59,101 nucleotides of DNA from Bryobacter sp. CoA8 C33. Its GTDB lineage: Bacteria > Acidobacteriota > Terriglobia > Bryobacterales > Bryobacteraceae. The DNA is taken from assembly GCA_019931185.1 (NCBI GenBank), contig JAINDK010000057.1, positions 1 through 59,101 of the forward strand, given 5' to 3'. Positions 51,996 through 59,101 of the stretch are shown here, in pieces; the first letter of the stretch is position 1, and each line of letters starts with the position of its first letter. The position numbers and the translations under genes are program-made. The notes beneath the pieces are model-generated. The model was not told the DNA's origin. It worked only from the letters and a program-made list of their open reading frames with translations, and searched no databases.

Positions 51996-54478
51996 GGCCG
52001 GAAGATCGGCTCGGTAGGAGACACCATTCCTAGATCCTTTCTCCCCAGATACTCCAACTGCCGCACCTTTGCCGCCTCCTTGCGCTCTTCCTTCGTCTGA
52101 TACATCCTTCGGTCCGCTTCTCCTAGTAATGTCTCCGCATCCCGCCCGTCATCCGGCGCATGTACCGCCCCAATGCTGATTCCAACCAATTCCTCCCCCA
52201 GCACTTCCCGCGCCGCATTCCGGACCATCGTCGATATCCGCGTCACCCGGCCAATTAGATCCTCCCGCTTCAGCCCGGGCAACACCAGCACAAACTCGTC
52301 TCCCCCCATCCGCGCCACATAATCATAATCCCGGCAGTTCAGCTTCAGGCATTGCGCTACCGCTTTCAACAGCCGATTCCCCTCCAGATGCCCAAACCGG
52401 TCGTTCACCGCTTTGAATCCATCCAGATCCGCCACCAGCACCGTCACCGTTTCGCCCGTTCGAGCACGCCTCGCCAGTTCACCGTCCAAATGCACAAACA
52501 GACTCCGCGCATTCGGCAATTCCGTCAGGAAGTCCGTCGTCGCCGTGCTCTCGGCTGCCTCTAGCCGCAGCAAATGATCAATCGTCATTCCCACCTTCGA
52601 GGCGATTGCCAACATGACCCTCAGGTTGTCCCGCGCAAACGCATCCTTCTCCGCCCGGTACAGCGCCAGGACTCCCACGATAGAATTCTTCCCCTCAAGC
52701 GGTACCGCTAATGCGCTTCGCAATGTGCTGAACTTCGCCGGGTCGTTCAAATACCCGGGCTCCACACTCGGGTTGCCGTTCACAATCGGCTTGTTTGTCT
52801 CCGCCACCCATCCGCTCAACCCTTGCCCCACGGGTATCTCTAGCGAACTGAATAAGCGGAAATTTTCCCCACACACATACTCCGGCACCAGTCGCCCTCG
52901 TCGTTGGATGTACACCGCCATCGAGTCGTACGGCACCATCTTCTTCACCCTCAACGACAACACACTCAACATCTCGTCCAGCGTCAAGCTCCGTCCCACA
53001 TCCTGCGAGATCTCAAACAACTGCTGCACCTCTTCCCGCGCTGAGGCAATCGACTGTATGAATTCTCCCGGGTCCCCATTTGTCACCGGTTGAACCGTCT
53101 TCTTCACCGTCTCAAATCCCGCCGCCGGCGCCAGCCCCGCTTCGATCTTCATCAGCTTCGACAACTTCACCGGCCCCTTCGTGTTTCGTATCGCCTGCTT
53201 CGCCATCTCCTCCAACTCCACGTGACGCCTTTTCAGCACTTCCACTACCCGCGGGTCGAAGCTGATCCCGCTTTCCCGATCCACCACCGACATCGCCTCG
53301 CTCATCGGCAGCGCCCGCCGGTACTGCCGGTCGCTCGCCAACGCATCCAGACAGTCCACCGCACTCAAAATGCGCGCCCCCAAAGGTATCTCTTCTCCCC
53401 TCGTCCCGTATGGATATCCGCTCCCATCCCACTTCTCGTGATGCGCCAGTACAATCGGCGACACCTGATACGGAAACTGCACACGCTCCAGAATCTCCGC
53501 CCCTACCACCGGGTGGATCTTCATCTTCTCAAACTCCTCCGGCGTCAACTTCCCCGGCTTCGAAATGATGTGCTCCGGCACCGCCAGCTTGCCGATATCA
53601 TGCAGGATCGCCGCCGCCCTCAGAGCTTCCAAATCCCGTTCTCCCATACCCAGCTCGCGCCCAATCTCCAGCGCATATACCTGTACACGCTGCAGGTGTT
53701 CATGCGTCGTCTCATCCTTTGATTCAATCGCCAGCGCCAGCGCTTCGATGGTCCGTAAATGCAACTCCGCCATTTGCTCGGCATGCTGCATCTCTTTGTC
53801 TATCCGCCCCAGATGCATGGAATACACCTTGTACAGCAGGTAGAAGAAGAGCAGCGCCAGCATCGAATAGCCCCAGTCCAGATAACTGTTCACCAAACTG
53901 AATAGCCCCGCCGCTACCGTTCCCACAATGTAGAAGTTGAAACTCCATACATAACGCTCCCGCCAGATTCTCCGCAGACTCTTTTGCTCGGTCAGCGAAA
54001 TCACCGCCGCTACCGGAAAAACGTTAAAGACATAAAACGCCGCCGCCGCCGTAATCAATCTCACCGGCGTACTCGCCAGGCTCAATTGCAAACTCGGATG
54101 CTGGTACACCCAATGCCCCACCCACGTCGCCGTCGCGATACTTGCCACGTTGAAATAGGTCAAAATCCGCCGGCTCGGCCCATCTAGCACCTGCCAGCAT
54201 TGCAACGCCGTCGTCACGCAGGCAATCAGTTGCGTTTCCGCCAAACTCATCTCCATGATCCCGATCAGCACAAATAAAATGTTGATCGGCATCGCCACCG
54301 CTCCCGGGCTTGCCACTCCCACCCTCAACCCTGCCGCGAACAGCGCTACCAACAGAAAACATACGAACCGAATCAAATCGTTTGATTCCCAACTCAACAG
54401 GCTCATCAGAATCACAACAGATCCGATGGCACTGGTCAGAACTACGTAGACACGTGCTGGAAGACTGAGAATTTCCAT
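51992..54478 (-). CDS. Membrane protein with HD-GYP, GAF and GGDEF domains
   Basis: An 828-residue c-di-GMP enzyme. About six N-terminal membrane segments (10-220) are followed by HD-GYP (about 235-410): HD at 293-294, HHEKWDGSGYP at 346-356. A GAF domain (about 480-640) and a GGDEF domain (about 660-815, with intact MGGDEF) follow. Both catalytic signatures look intact, so it could hydrolyse and make c-di-GMP, with GAF or the membrane part as the sensor. This HD-GYP-before-GGDEF order is unusual. It is divergent from the AAA+/PilZ pair (244-base gap, no gene seen), so the three genes likely form one signalling locus. Confidence 0.93.
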   Translation of the reverse strand: MEILSLPARVYVVLTSAIGSVVILMSLLSWESNDLIRFVCFLLVALFAAGLRVGVASPGAVAMPINILFVLIGIMEMSLAETQLIACVTTALQCWQVLDGPSRRILTYFNVASIATATWVGHWVYQHPSLQLSLASTPVRLITAAAAFYVFNVFPVAAVISLTEQKSLRRIWRERYVWSFNFYIVGTVAAGLFSLVNSYLDWGYSMLALLFFYLLYKVYSMHLGRIDKEMQHAEQMAELHLRTIEALALAIESKDETTHEHLQRVQVYALEIGRELGMGERDLEALRAAAILHDIGKLAVPEHIISKPGKLTPEEFEKMKIHPVVGAEILERVQFPYQVSPIVLAHHEKWDGSGYPYGTRGEEIPLGARILSAVDCLDALASDRQYRRALPMSEAMSVVDRESGISFDPRVVEVLKRRHVELEEMAKQAIRNTKGPVKLSKLMKIEAGLAPAAGFETVKKTVQPVTNGDPGEFIQSIASAREEVQQLFEISQDVGRSLTLDEMLSVLSLRVKKMVPYDSMAVYIQRRGRLVPEYVCGENFRLFSSLEIPVGQGLSGWVAETNKPIVNGNPSVEPGYLNDPAKFSTLRSALAVPLEGKNSIVGVLALYRAEKDAFARDNLRVMLAIASKVGMTIDHLLRLEAAESTATTDFLTELPNARSLFVHLDGELARRARTGETVTVLVADLDGFKAVNDRFGHLEGNRLLKAVAQCLKLNCRDYDYVARMGGDEFVLVLPGLKREDLIGRVTRISTMVRNAAREVLGEELVGISIGAVHAPDDGRDAETLLGEADRRMYQTKEERKEAAKVRQLEYLGRKDLGMVSPTEPIFRP

Positions 54479-54722
54479 AACTAAACAGGCGGATTTGCTT
54501 CCTAGCTCCTCCTCCTATCTTCGAAAATTCGGCAATATTCCTGAGCAACTTTAGCAATAGCCCTTGAATATGTCTCCTTCCGCCAATTCTTTCTGATAAT
54601 CCGCTCTCTCCCCACACCCTGACCCACCACTAAGGTCTTTCTGCTCACAAACTCAGCTCTAGAGCCCATGCGCGTTCCTCAATGAAAACCGTAACATCTG
54701 GTAGTACTTCCTGGTTCTGTTT

Positions 54723-55655
54723 ATGGCCGAAAAACATCTGTTCTTGGGTGTTGAAGCGATCTGGGCTTCCCCTCGCATGCGCGACCTCTTCGAGCAGGTA
54801 CGCCGTATCGCTCAATCCGCCCTACCCGTCATCCTGCTCGGTGAATCCGGCTCCGGTCGCGAAGTTATCGCCCGTGCCCTTCATTCTTGCTCTCCCCGCC
54901 ACCCGAAGCCCTTTGTTGACCTCAGCTGTGGCAGCCTCCCCGCCGATCTCATTGAATCCGAACTATTTGGCCACGAACGCGGATCTCTGTCCGCTCCTCG
55001 CTCAACCCGCCCAGGTCTGCTCGAATTGGCCCACCAAGGCACTTTGTTCCTCAACGAAATTGGTTCACTCGCTCCCCGCACCGAAGCGAAGTTACTTCAA
55101 GCGTTCGATTCCGCCCACGGCCGTCGCCTCGGCCACGTCCGTCAGCCGCGCACGGATGTACGCATCATCGCCGCCACTTCCGCCCCTTCCTCGGCGCAAC
55201 GCCTTTTCTCCGCTCTATCGGCTCGCGACACAGCACAACTCCTCAAGATCCCACCTCTGCGCGAACGGCCCGAGGACATCGAATTCCTTGCCTGTCACTT
55301 CCTCTCCCAGCAAAATCCTGAACTCCGATTTGCCAGCGGCGCCATGACCGCTCTCTATTCCTATCTCTGGCCGGGCAACGTTCGCGAACTTCGTAATACC
55401 GTCCTGCGCTCCGCTCTCATGGCCAAAGGGCCTCTCCTCCACGCTGACGATATCCTGTTCTCCCCCGCCGTACCCGGTGCCACCGCTGGTGTCGCCGGCC
55501 TCGAACCCGCCCTGATACGCCAGGCCTTGGCCGATTCCGGCGGGCGCCTCCAGCGCGCCGCCGACTCTCTCGGCATCTCCCGTCACGCTCTGTCGCGAAA
55601 AATCCGCTCCTATGGCCTCAACCCCACCACTCTGATCGAGAGGATCTCCGTATGA
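54723..55655 (+). CDS. Degenerate sigma-54 activator-like AAA+ regulator
   Basis: A 310-residue protein laid out as the AAA+ and Fis-type HTH parts of an NtrC-like activator. Key residues are changed: Walker A GESGSGRE (40-47) has Arg for Lys; the GAFTGA loop that contacts sigma-54 reads GSLSAP (87-92); and Walker B is GTLFLNEIG with Asn111 for Asp. The C-terminal ALIRQALADSGGRLQRAADS and SRHALSRKIRSYG form an intact HTH. It probably binds DNA without hydrolysing ATP or activating sigma-54. No receiver or sensory domain. It overlaps the PilZ gene by 4 bases (ATGA). Confidence 0.85.
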   Translation: MAEKHLFLGVEAIWASPRMRDLFEQVRRIAQSALPVILLGESGSGREVIARALHSCSPRHPKPFVDLSCGSLPADLIESELFGHERGSLSAPRSTRPGLLELAHQGTLFLNEIGSLAPRTEAKLLQAFDSAHGRRLGHVRQPRTDVRIIAATSAPSSAQRLFSALSARDTAQLLKIPPLRERPEDIEFLACHFLSQQNPELRFASGAMTALYSYLWPGNVRELRNTVLRSALMAKGPLLHADDILFSPAVPGATAGVAGLEPALIRQALADSGGRLQRAADSLGISRHALSRKIRSYGLNPTTLIERISV

Positions 55656-55957
55656 ACCCCGCCCGCCAACGGCAGAATGGCCTTTGGGAAGACCGCCGCT
55701 CGGAAGCCCGCCTGAAAGCCTCCGGCTCCGTCCCACTCCGGCTCACTGGCGACGAAAATCTTATCTTTGAGGCCCGCCTCTTGGATGTCTCCGCCTCCGG
55801 CTTTCGCGCCCGCCACGCCAATTCCGCCCTCCGCTCCGGCCAGGAAGTCGAATTCTCCCTGCCCAGCGTCCAAGGTCTTGCGAAAGTCGTTTGGAACCGT
55901 ACCACCCCAGAGTTCATCGAGTCCGGTTTCTTCATTATCCCCGTCGATCCCCTCTGA
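55652..55957 (+). CDS. PilZ-domain protein (c-di-GMP receptor)
   Basis: A 101-residue single-domain PilZ protein. RRSEAR (about 15-20) supplies the RxxxR part and DVSASGFRAR (about 45-54) the D/NxSxxG part of the c-di-GMP site; both are present, so binding is plausible. The start ATG overlaps the AAA+ stop (ATGA), meaning the two proteins are made together. It may act as the ligand-binding partner of the DNA-binding AAA+ protein. The HD-GYP/GGDEF enzyme is divergent on the other side. Confidence 0.88.
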   Translation: MNPARQRQNGLWEDRRSEARLKASGSVPLRLTGDENLIFEARLLDVSASGFRARHANSALRSGQEVEFSLPSVQGLAKVVWNRTTPEFIESGFFIIPVDPL

Positions 55958-56017
55958 GATTCCTTCACCCGCCCTGCCCCGTTTCAAGTAAACTAGCAAG
56001 GAAGAAAGTCCCCACGG

Positions 56018-58126
56018 ATGCATGCCTACCGATCAGAGCCCCATTTGGGAAAGCTGCTCCGCAGACAGACGGATGTCCTGGCCTCGAGCGAACTGCTTCG
56101 CGCTTTCCGCCTGATGTACACCAGCCGTCGCATCGACGACCGCGAAATCCTTCTCAAACGCCAGAACAAAATCTACTTCCAGGTCAGCGCCGCCGGTCAC
56201 GAAGCCGTCCAGGTCGCCGCCGCCATGGCCCTCGAGCCCGGCTTTGATTGGTTTCATCTCTACTACCGCGACCGCGCTCTCGCCCTCGCCCTCGGCATCA
56301 CCCCCGAACAGATGTTCCTCCAGGCAGTCGGCGCCGCCGCCGACACCATGAGCGGCGGCCGCCAGATGCCCAGCCACTGGAGCTCCCGCGACCTTCATAT
56401 CATCTCCGGCAGTTCCCCCACTGGCTCCCAATTTCTTCATGCCATCGGTTGCGCCCATGCCACCCGTTTCCTCCGCCAGCACCCCGAGGAATTAACCCTC
56501 GTTACCTCCGGCGACGGCGCCACCAGTGAAGGTGAATTCTGGGAAGCCATCAATCTCGCCTGTCTCCATCGCTACCCCATCATCTTCCTCATTGAGGACA
56601 ATGGTTACGCCATCAGCGTCCCCGTCGAATACCAAACCCCAGGCGGCAGCATCTCCAAGCTCCTCGCCGGCTTCCCCGGACTCCTAAGACTCGAAGTCGA
56701 TGGCCTCGATTTCCGCGCCAGCTATGACACCATCTCCGAAGCCGCCGCTCATTGCCGCGAAGGCCTCGGCCCCGTTCTCGTCCACGCCCATGTCATCCGC
56801 CCCTACTCCCACTCCCTCAGCGACGACGAGCGCTTCTATAAATCAGCCGCCGAACGCGCCCGCGAAGCCGAACGCGATCCCATCAACCGCCTCTTCCAGG
56901 AACTCATCGAGAAAGGCCACTCCACTGAAGCTCAACTCCGCGGCATGATGGCCGACTGCGATGATCAGGTCATCCGCGCCGCTGACTTCGCCCTCGCCCA
57001 CCCCGCCCCCTCAACCACCTCCCTCTTCGAAAACCTCTACTCCCCCGATATCGACATCACTTCCCCCTCCTTTGCCACCACCCCTTCCTTCTCCGGCGAA
57101 CCCCGCACCATGGTCGATACCATCAACCAGACCCTCGCCGAGGAAATGCGTCTCAATCCAAACATCCTCGTCTTCGGCGAAGACGTCGCCGACTGCAGCC
57201 GCGAGGATGTCCTCCCCGAGGTCAAAGGCAAAGGCGGTGTCTTCAAGGCAACCCTCGGCCTCCAGCGCGAGTTCGGCTCCTCCCGCGTGCTCAATACCCC
57301 CATCGCCGAAGCCGGCATCGTCGGCCGCGCCATCGGCCTCTCTCTCCGCGGCCTCAAACCCGTCGCCGAAATCCAGTTCTTTGACTACATCTGGCCCGCC
57401 ATGATGCAGATGCGCGATGAATTGGCTACCATGCGCTGGCGTTCCAACGGCGCCTGGTCCTGCCCCGCCGTCATCCGCGTCCCCATCGGCGGCTACCTCA
57501 CCGGCGGCGCCATCTACCATAGCCAGTCCGGAGAATCCATCTTCACCCACATCCCCGGCATCCGCGTCGTTTTCCCCTCCAATGCCCTCGACGCCTGCGG
57601 CCTCCTCCGCACCGCCCTGCGCGCCGATGATCCTGTGCTATTCCTGGAACATAAGAAACTTTACCGGGAGCCCTATAACCGTAGCCCGCATCCCGGCAAC
57701 CATTTCACGATCCCGTTTGGGAAAGCCAATACGGTCAAATCCGGCCAGCACCTCACCATCCTGTGCTACGGTGCCCTGGTCAAAAAATCGCTCGACGCCG
57801 CGCAATTGCTCGAAAAAAGGGTTCCCAGCCGCTCGGTCGAAGTCATCGACCTCCGCAGCCTCGCGCCCTATGATTGGAATTGCATCGCCGAAAGCGTACG
57901 GCGCACCAGCCGTGTTCTGATTGCCCATGAGGATGTCCTCAGCTGGGGCTTTGGCGCCGAACTCGCCGCCCGCATCGCCGACCATTTGTTCGCCGATCTG
58001 GACGCGCCCGTCGCCCGGGTCGCCGCCAAGGACACTTGGGTCGCTTATAACCCCTTGCTCGAGGATGCCATCCTCCCGCAGGTTGAGGACTTGGTTCGCG
58101 AAGGCGAAAGGCTGTTGGCTTACTGA
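56018..58126 (+). CDS. Fused alpha/beta E1 component of a 2-oxoacid dehydrogenase
   Basis: A 702-residue thiamine-diphosphate enzyme with alpha (about 1-335) and beta (about 365-702) halves joined in one chain by a short linker. The alpha part has the TPP motif GDGATSEG (165-172) to N195 and the HWSSRDLHI active-site loop. The beta part has [35 protein letters not shown] and [16 protein letters not shown]. The pattern favours branched-chain 2-oxoacid or pyruvate/acetoin dehydrogenase. No E2 or E3 lies nearby. Start 56018 is the first ATG; a clean ribosome site is not seen. Confidence 0.93.
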   Translation: MHAYRSEPHLGKLLRRQTDVLASSELLRAFRLMYTSRRIDDREILLKRQNKIYFQVSAAGHEAVQVAAAMALEPGFDWFHLYYRDRALALALGITPEQMFLQAVGAAADTMSGGRQMPSHWSSRDLHIISGSSPTGSQFLHAIGCAHATRFLRQHPEELTLVTSGDGATSEGEFWEAINLACLHRYPIIFLIEDNGYAISVPVEYQTPGGSISKLLAGFPGLLRLEVDGLDFRASYDTISEAAAHCREGLGPVLVHAHVIRPYSHSLSDDERFYKSAAERAREAERDPINRLFQELIEKGHSTEAQLRGMMADCDDQVIRAADFALAHPAPSTTSLFENLYSPDIDITSPSFATTPSFSGEPRTMVDTINQTLAEEMRLNPNILVFGEDVADCSREDVLPEVKGKGGVFKATLGLQREFGSSRVLNTPIAEAGIVGRAIGLSLRGLKPVAEIQFFDYIWPAMMQMRDELATMRWRSNGAWSCPAVIRVPIGGYLTGGAIYHSQSGESIFTHIPGIRVVFPSNALDACGLLRTALRADDPVLFLEHKKLYREPYNRSPHPGNHFTIPFGKANTVKSGQHLTILCYGALVKKSLDAAQLLEKRVPSRSVEVIDLRSLAPYDWNCIAESVRRTSRVLIAHEDVLSWGFGAELAARIADHLFADLDAPVARVAAKDTWVAYNPLLEDAILPQVEDLVREGERLLAY

Positions 58127-58168
58127 GATCCGGCGAATTTGTCATACTGAGGAAAGAAGGAAATACAT

Positions 58169-58360
58169 ATGCCGAATCTAGGACCGATGGAATTAGTTCT
58201 CATTCTGGGCGTTGCCCTGCTGCTCTTTGGCGGCCGCAAACTCCCGGAACTCGCCAAGGGCATGGGTGAAGGAATCAAGAATTTCAAGAACGCCCTCAAG
58301 GAGGAACCCACTCCCCCCCCTCCTCCCCCAGCTGCCCCCTCCGAGCAGCCCAAGAGCTAA
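58169..58360 (+). CDS. tatA: Twin-arginine translocase subunit TatA/TatE
   Basis: A 63-residue protein. The N-terminal membrane helix ([20 protein letters not shown]), the hinge and the amphipathic helix [18 protein letters not shown] are the TatA pattern, followed by a Pro-rich tail. AGAAGGAA lies before the ATG. Forms the pore ring for folded proteins. Tat-type leaders seen in this window include the three DUF1501 proteins, the Gfo/Idh protein, the amidohydrolase and the propeller protein. TatB/TatC are not in the window. Confidence 0.93.
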   Translation: MPNLGPMELVLILGVALLLFGGRKLPELAKGMGEGIKNFKNALKEEPTPPPPPPAAPSEQPKS

Positions 58361-58385
58361 CCCTCTCTCGCTCTGAACCCGTTCT

Positions 58386-59009
58386 CTAGTCTTCAAGGAG
58401 TTCCCGGCGTCCCTGGAACTCCTTTATGCTTTCAGGATTCGCCAGCGCTCCCAGATTCCCGATCACCCGGCCCGCCACCGCCTCCCGCACCGCTGCCTCG
58501 CTGATCTTCCCGCTCACCGTCCGGGGTATCTCCCCCACGCCCAAAATCTTCTTCGGCACATGATGCGGGCTCGCCTGCTCCCGCAACAAGCGCCGGATCT
58601 TCTCCCGTAACTCCTCGCTCAGTTCCACCCCCTCCCGCGTCTTCACAAACAGCACGATCCGTTCATCCCCGCCCCACGCCTGCCCCACCACCACGCTCTC
58701 CTCCACCTCTTCGATCACTTCCACCTGACGGTAAATCTCCGCCGTTCCAATCCGGATCCCCCCCGGATTCAACGTCGTATCCGACCGCCCGTAAATCACA
58801 AAGCCCCCACTCTCGCTCACCTGCTTGGCCCAGTCCCCGTGATGCCACACCCCTCCCCCATAACGCTCAAAATAAGCTTTGCGGTAACGGCTGCCATCCC
58901 CATCCCCCCAAAAACCCAGCGGCTGCGATGGAAACCGGTTCACACACACCAACTCCCCCGGCTCATCCCACACCCGCTCCCCCGCCTCATTCCATACCTG
59001 CACATCCAT
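58386..59009 (-). CDS. aacS: C-terminal part of acetoacetyl-CoA synthetase, 5' end missing
   Basis: A 207-codon fragment of an adenylate-forming enzyme. GELVCVNRFPSQPLGFWGD, GRSDTTLNPGGIRIGTAEIY, and the C-terminal HHVPKKILGVGEIPRTVSGK (lysine of the swinging domain) match acetoacetyl-CoA synthetases (about 650 residues in full), so about two thirds is lost. The Met at 59009-59007 is internal to the family alignment and not a real start. Upstream of it the coding strand becomes a run of G, which is the contig edge artefact rather than a biological truncation. The 3' end carries the hairpin 58395-58424. Confidence 0.88.
   Translation of the reverse strand: MDVQVWNEAGERVWDEPGELVCVNRFPSQPLGFWGDGDGSRYRKAYFERYGGGVWHHGDWAKQVSESGGFVIYGRSDTTLNPGGIRIGTAEIYRQVEVIEEVEESVVVGQAWGGDERIVLFVKTREGVELSEELREKIRRLLREQASPHHVPKKILGVGEIPRTVSGKISEAAVREAVAGRVIGNLGALANPESIKEFQGRRELLED
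58395..58424 (+). terminator. Perfect 10-bp hairpin inside the end of the synthetase gene
   Basis: AAGGAGTTCC (58395-58404) pairs exactly with GGAACTCCTT (58415-58424) around a 10-base loop. It lies within the last codons of the minus-strand synthetase gene and 35 bases after tatA. A T-rich tract (TTTATGCTTTC) follows it on the + strand, so it may terminate tatA transcription. Confidence 0.4.

Positions 59010-59101
<92 letters not shown>

Noticed and set aside
54479-54722. A sigma-54 promoter in the gap before the AAA+ gene
   Set aside because: No GG-N10-GC element with the conserved -24/-12 bases was found by eye.

Overview
The window looks like a chromosomal stretch of a GC-rich acidobacterium of the Bryobacter/Solibacter type. 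The reasons are the expanded PSD1 (DUF1549/DUF1553 with a cytochrome-like CxxCH domain) and DUF1501 genes, a DUF1080 protein, a secreted protein with the 'LPNFVC' signature common in Acidobacteria, an orphan FecR-like protein with an Ala/Gly-rich tail, and many secreted proteins with twin-arginine-like leaders. The genus is an inference; no rRNA gene is present. The + strand is C-rich whatever the gene direction, which suggests a strong replication-linked skew. The last 92 bases are almost pure C and look like a contig-end artefact.

Layout. 1-2.2 kb: the start of an unknown gene, a small glucosaminidase-like protein, and a DNA alkylation repair pair (AlkA-type glycosylase, Ogt-type methyltransferase). 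2.2-8.2 kb: FecR-like protein, then a tight + strand run of a TPR-like envelope protein, an O-antigen-ligase-like membrane protein, an unknown 170-residue protein, RecJ and a DUF1080 protein. 8.2-12.6 kb (- strand): five overlapping genes, a BtuF/FecB-type binding protein, its ATPase and permease, then a MacB/FtsX-type permease and a LolD-type ATPase. 12.7-16.9 kb (+): a compact operon of HAD phosphatase, uncharacterised Rossmann-like protein, PfkB kinase, ROK kinase and GmhA-like SIS isomerase; this is the best candidate for an undescribed sugar-phosphate pathway. 16.9-24.4 kb: zinc-ribbon protein, alpha-glucan phosphorylase, Rrf2 regulator, HlyD-like adaptor, class I fumarase, a secreted acidobacterial protein and tRNA-Phe.

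24.6-37.6 kb: a FadR-type GntR regulator with a consensus operator in its own leader heads a + operon of two PSD1 and two DUF1501 proteins. A second PSD1-DUF1501 pair faces it on the - strand, and that PSD1 carries an extra sugar-binding-like domain. 37.6-44.9 kb: 2Fe-2S ferredoxin, a small secreted protein, amidohydrolase plus PQQ-type quinoprotein, Gfo/Idh/MocA oxidoreductase with a pseudo-receiver upstream, IspG and MiaE. 45-52 kb: M23 peptidase, DUF3500 protein and a probable sugar-acid catabolic locus (enolase-superfamily dehydratase, GntR regulator, hexuronate-type MFS carrier, DapA-family aldolase, WD40-like propeller protein). 52-59 kb: a membrane HD-GYP/GAF/GGDEF protein, a degenerate sigma-54 activator-like AAA+ protein coupled to a PilZ protein, a fused alpha/beta E1 2-oxoacid dehydrogenase, TatA and the truncated end of acetoacetyl-CoA synthetase.

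How it fits together: much of the window serves import and breakdown of complex carbohydrate and acid sugars, with oxidised products delivered to central metabolism (E1, fumarase). Export through Tat is consistent with the linked tatA. Gene packing is extreme: many genes overlap by 4 nt (ATGA, GTGA, TTGA), and several convergent pairs share their stop codons within CTAA or CTAG.
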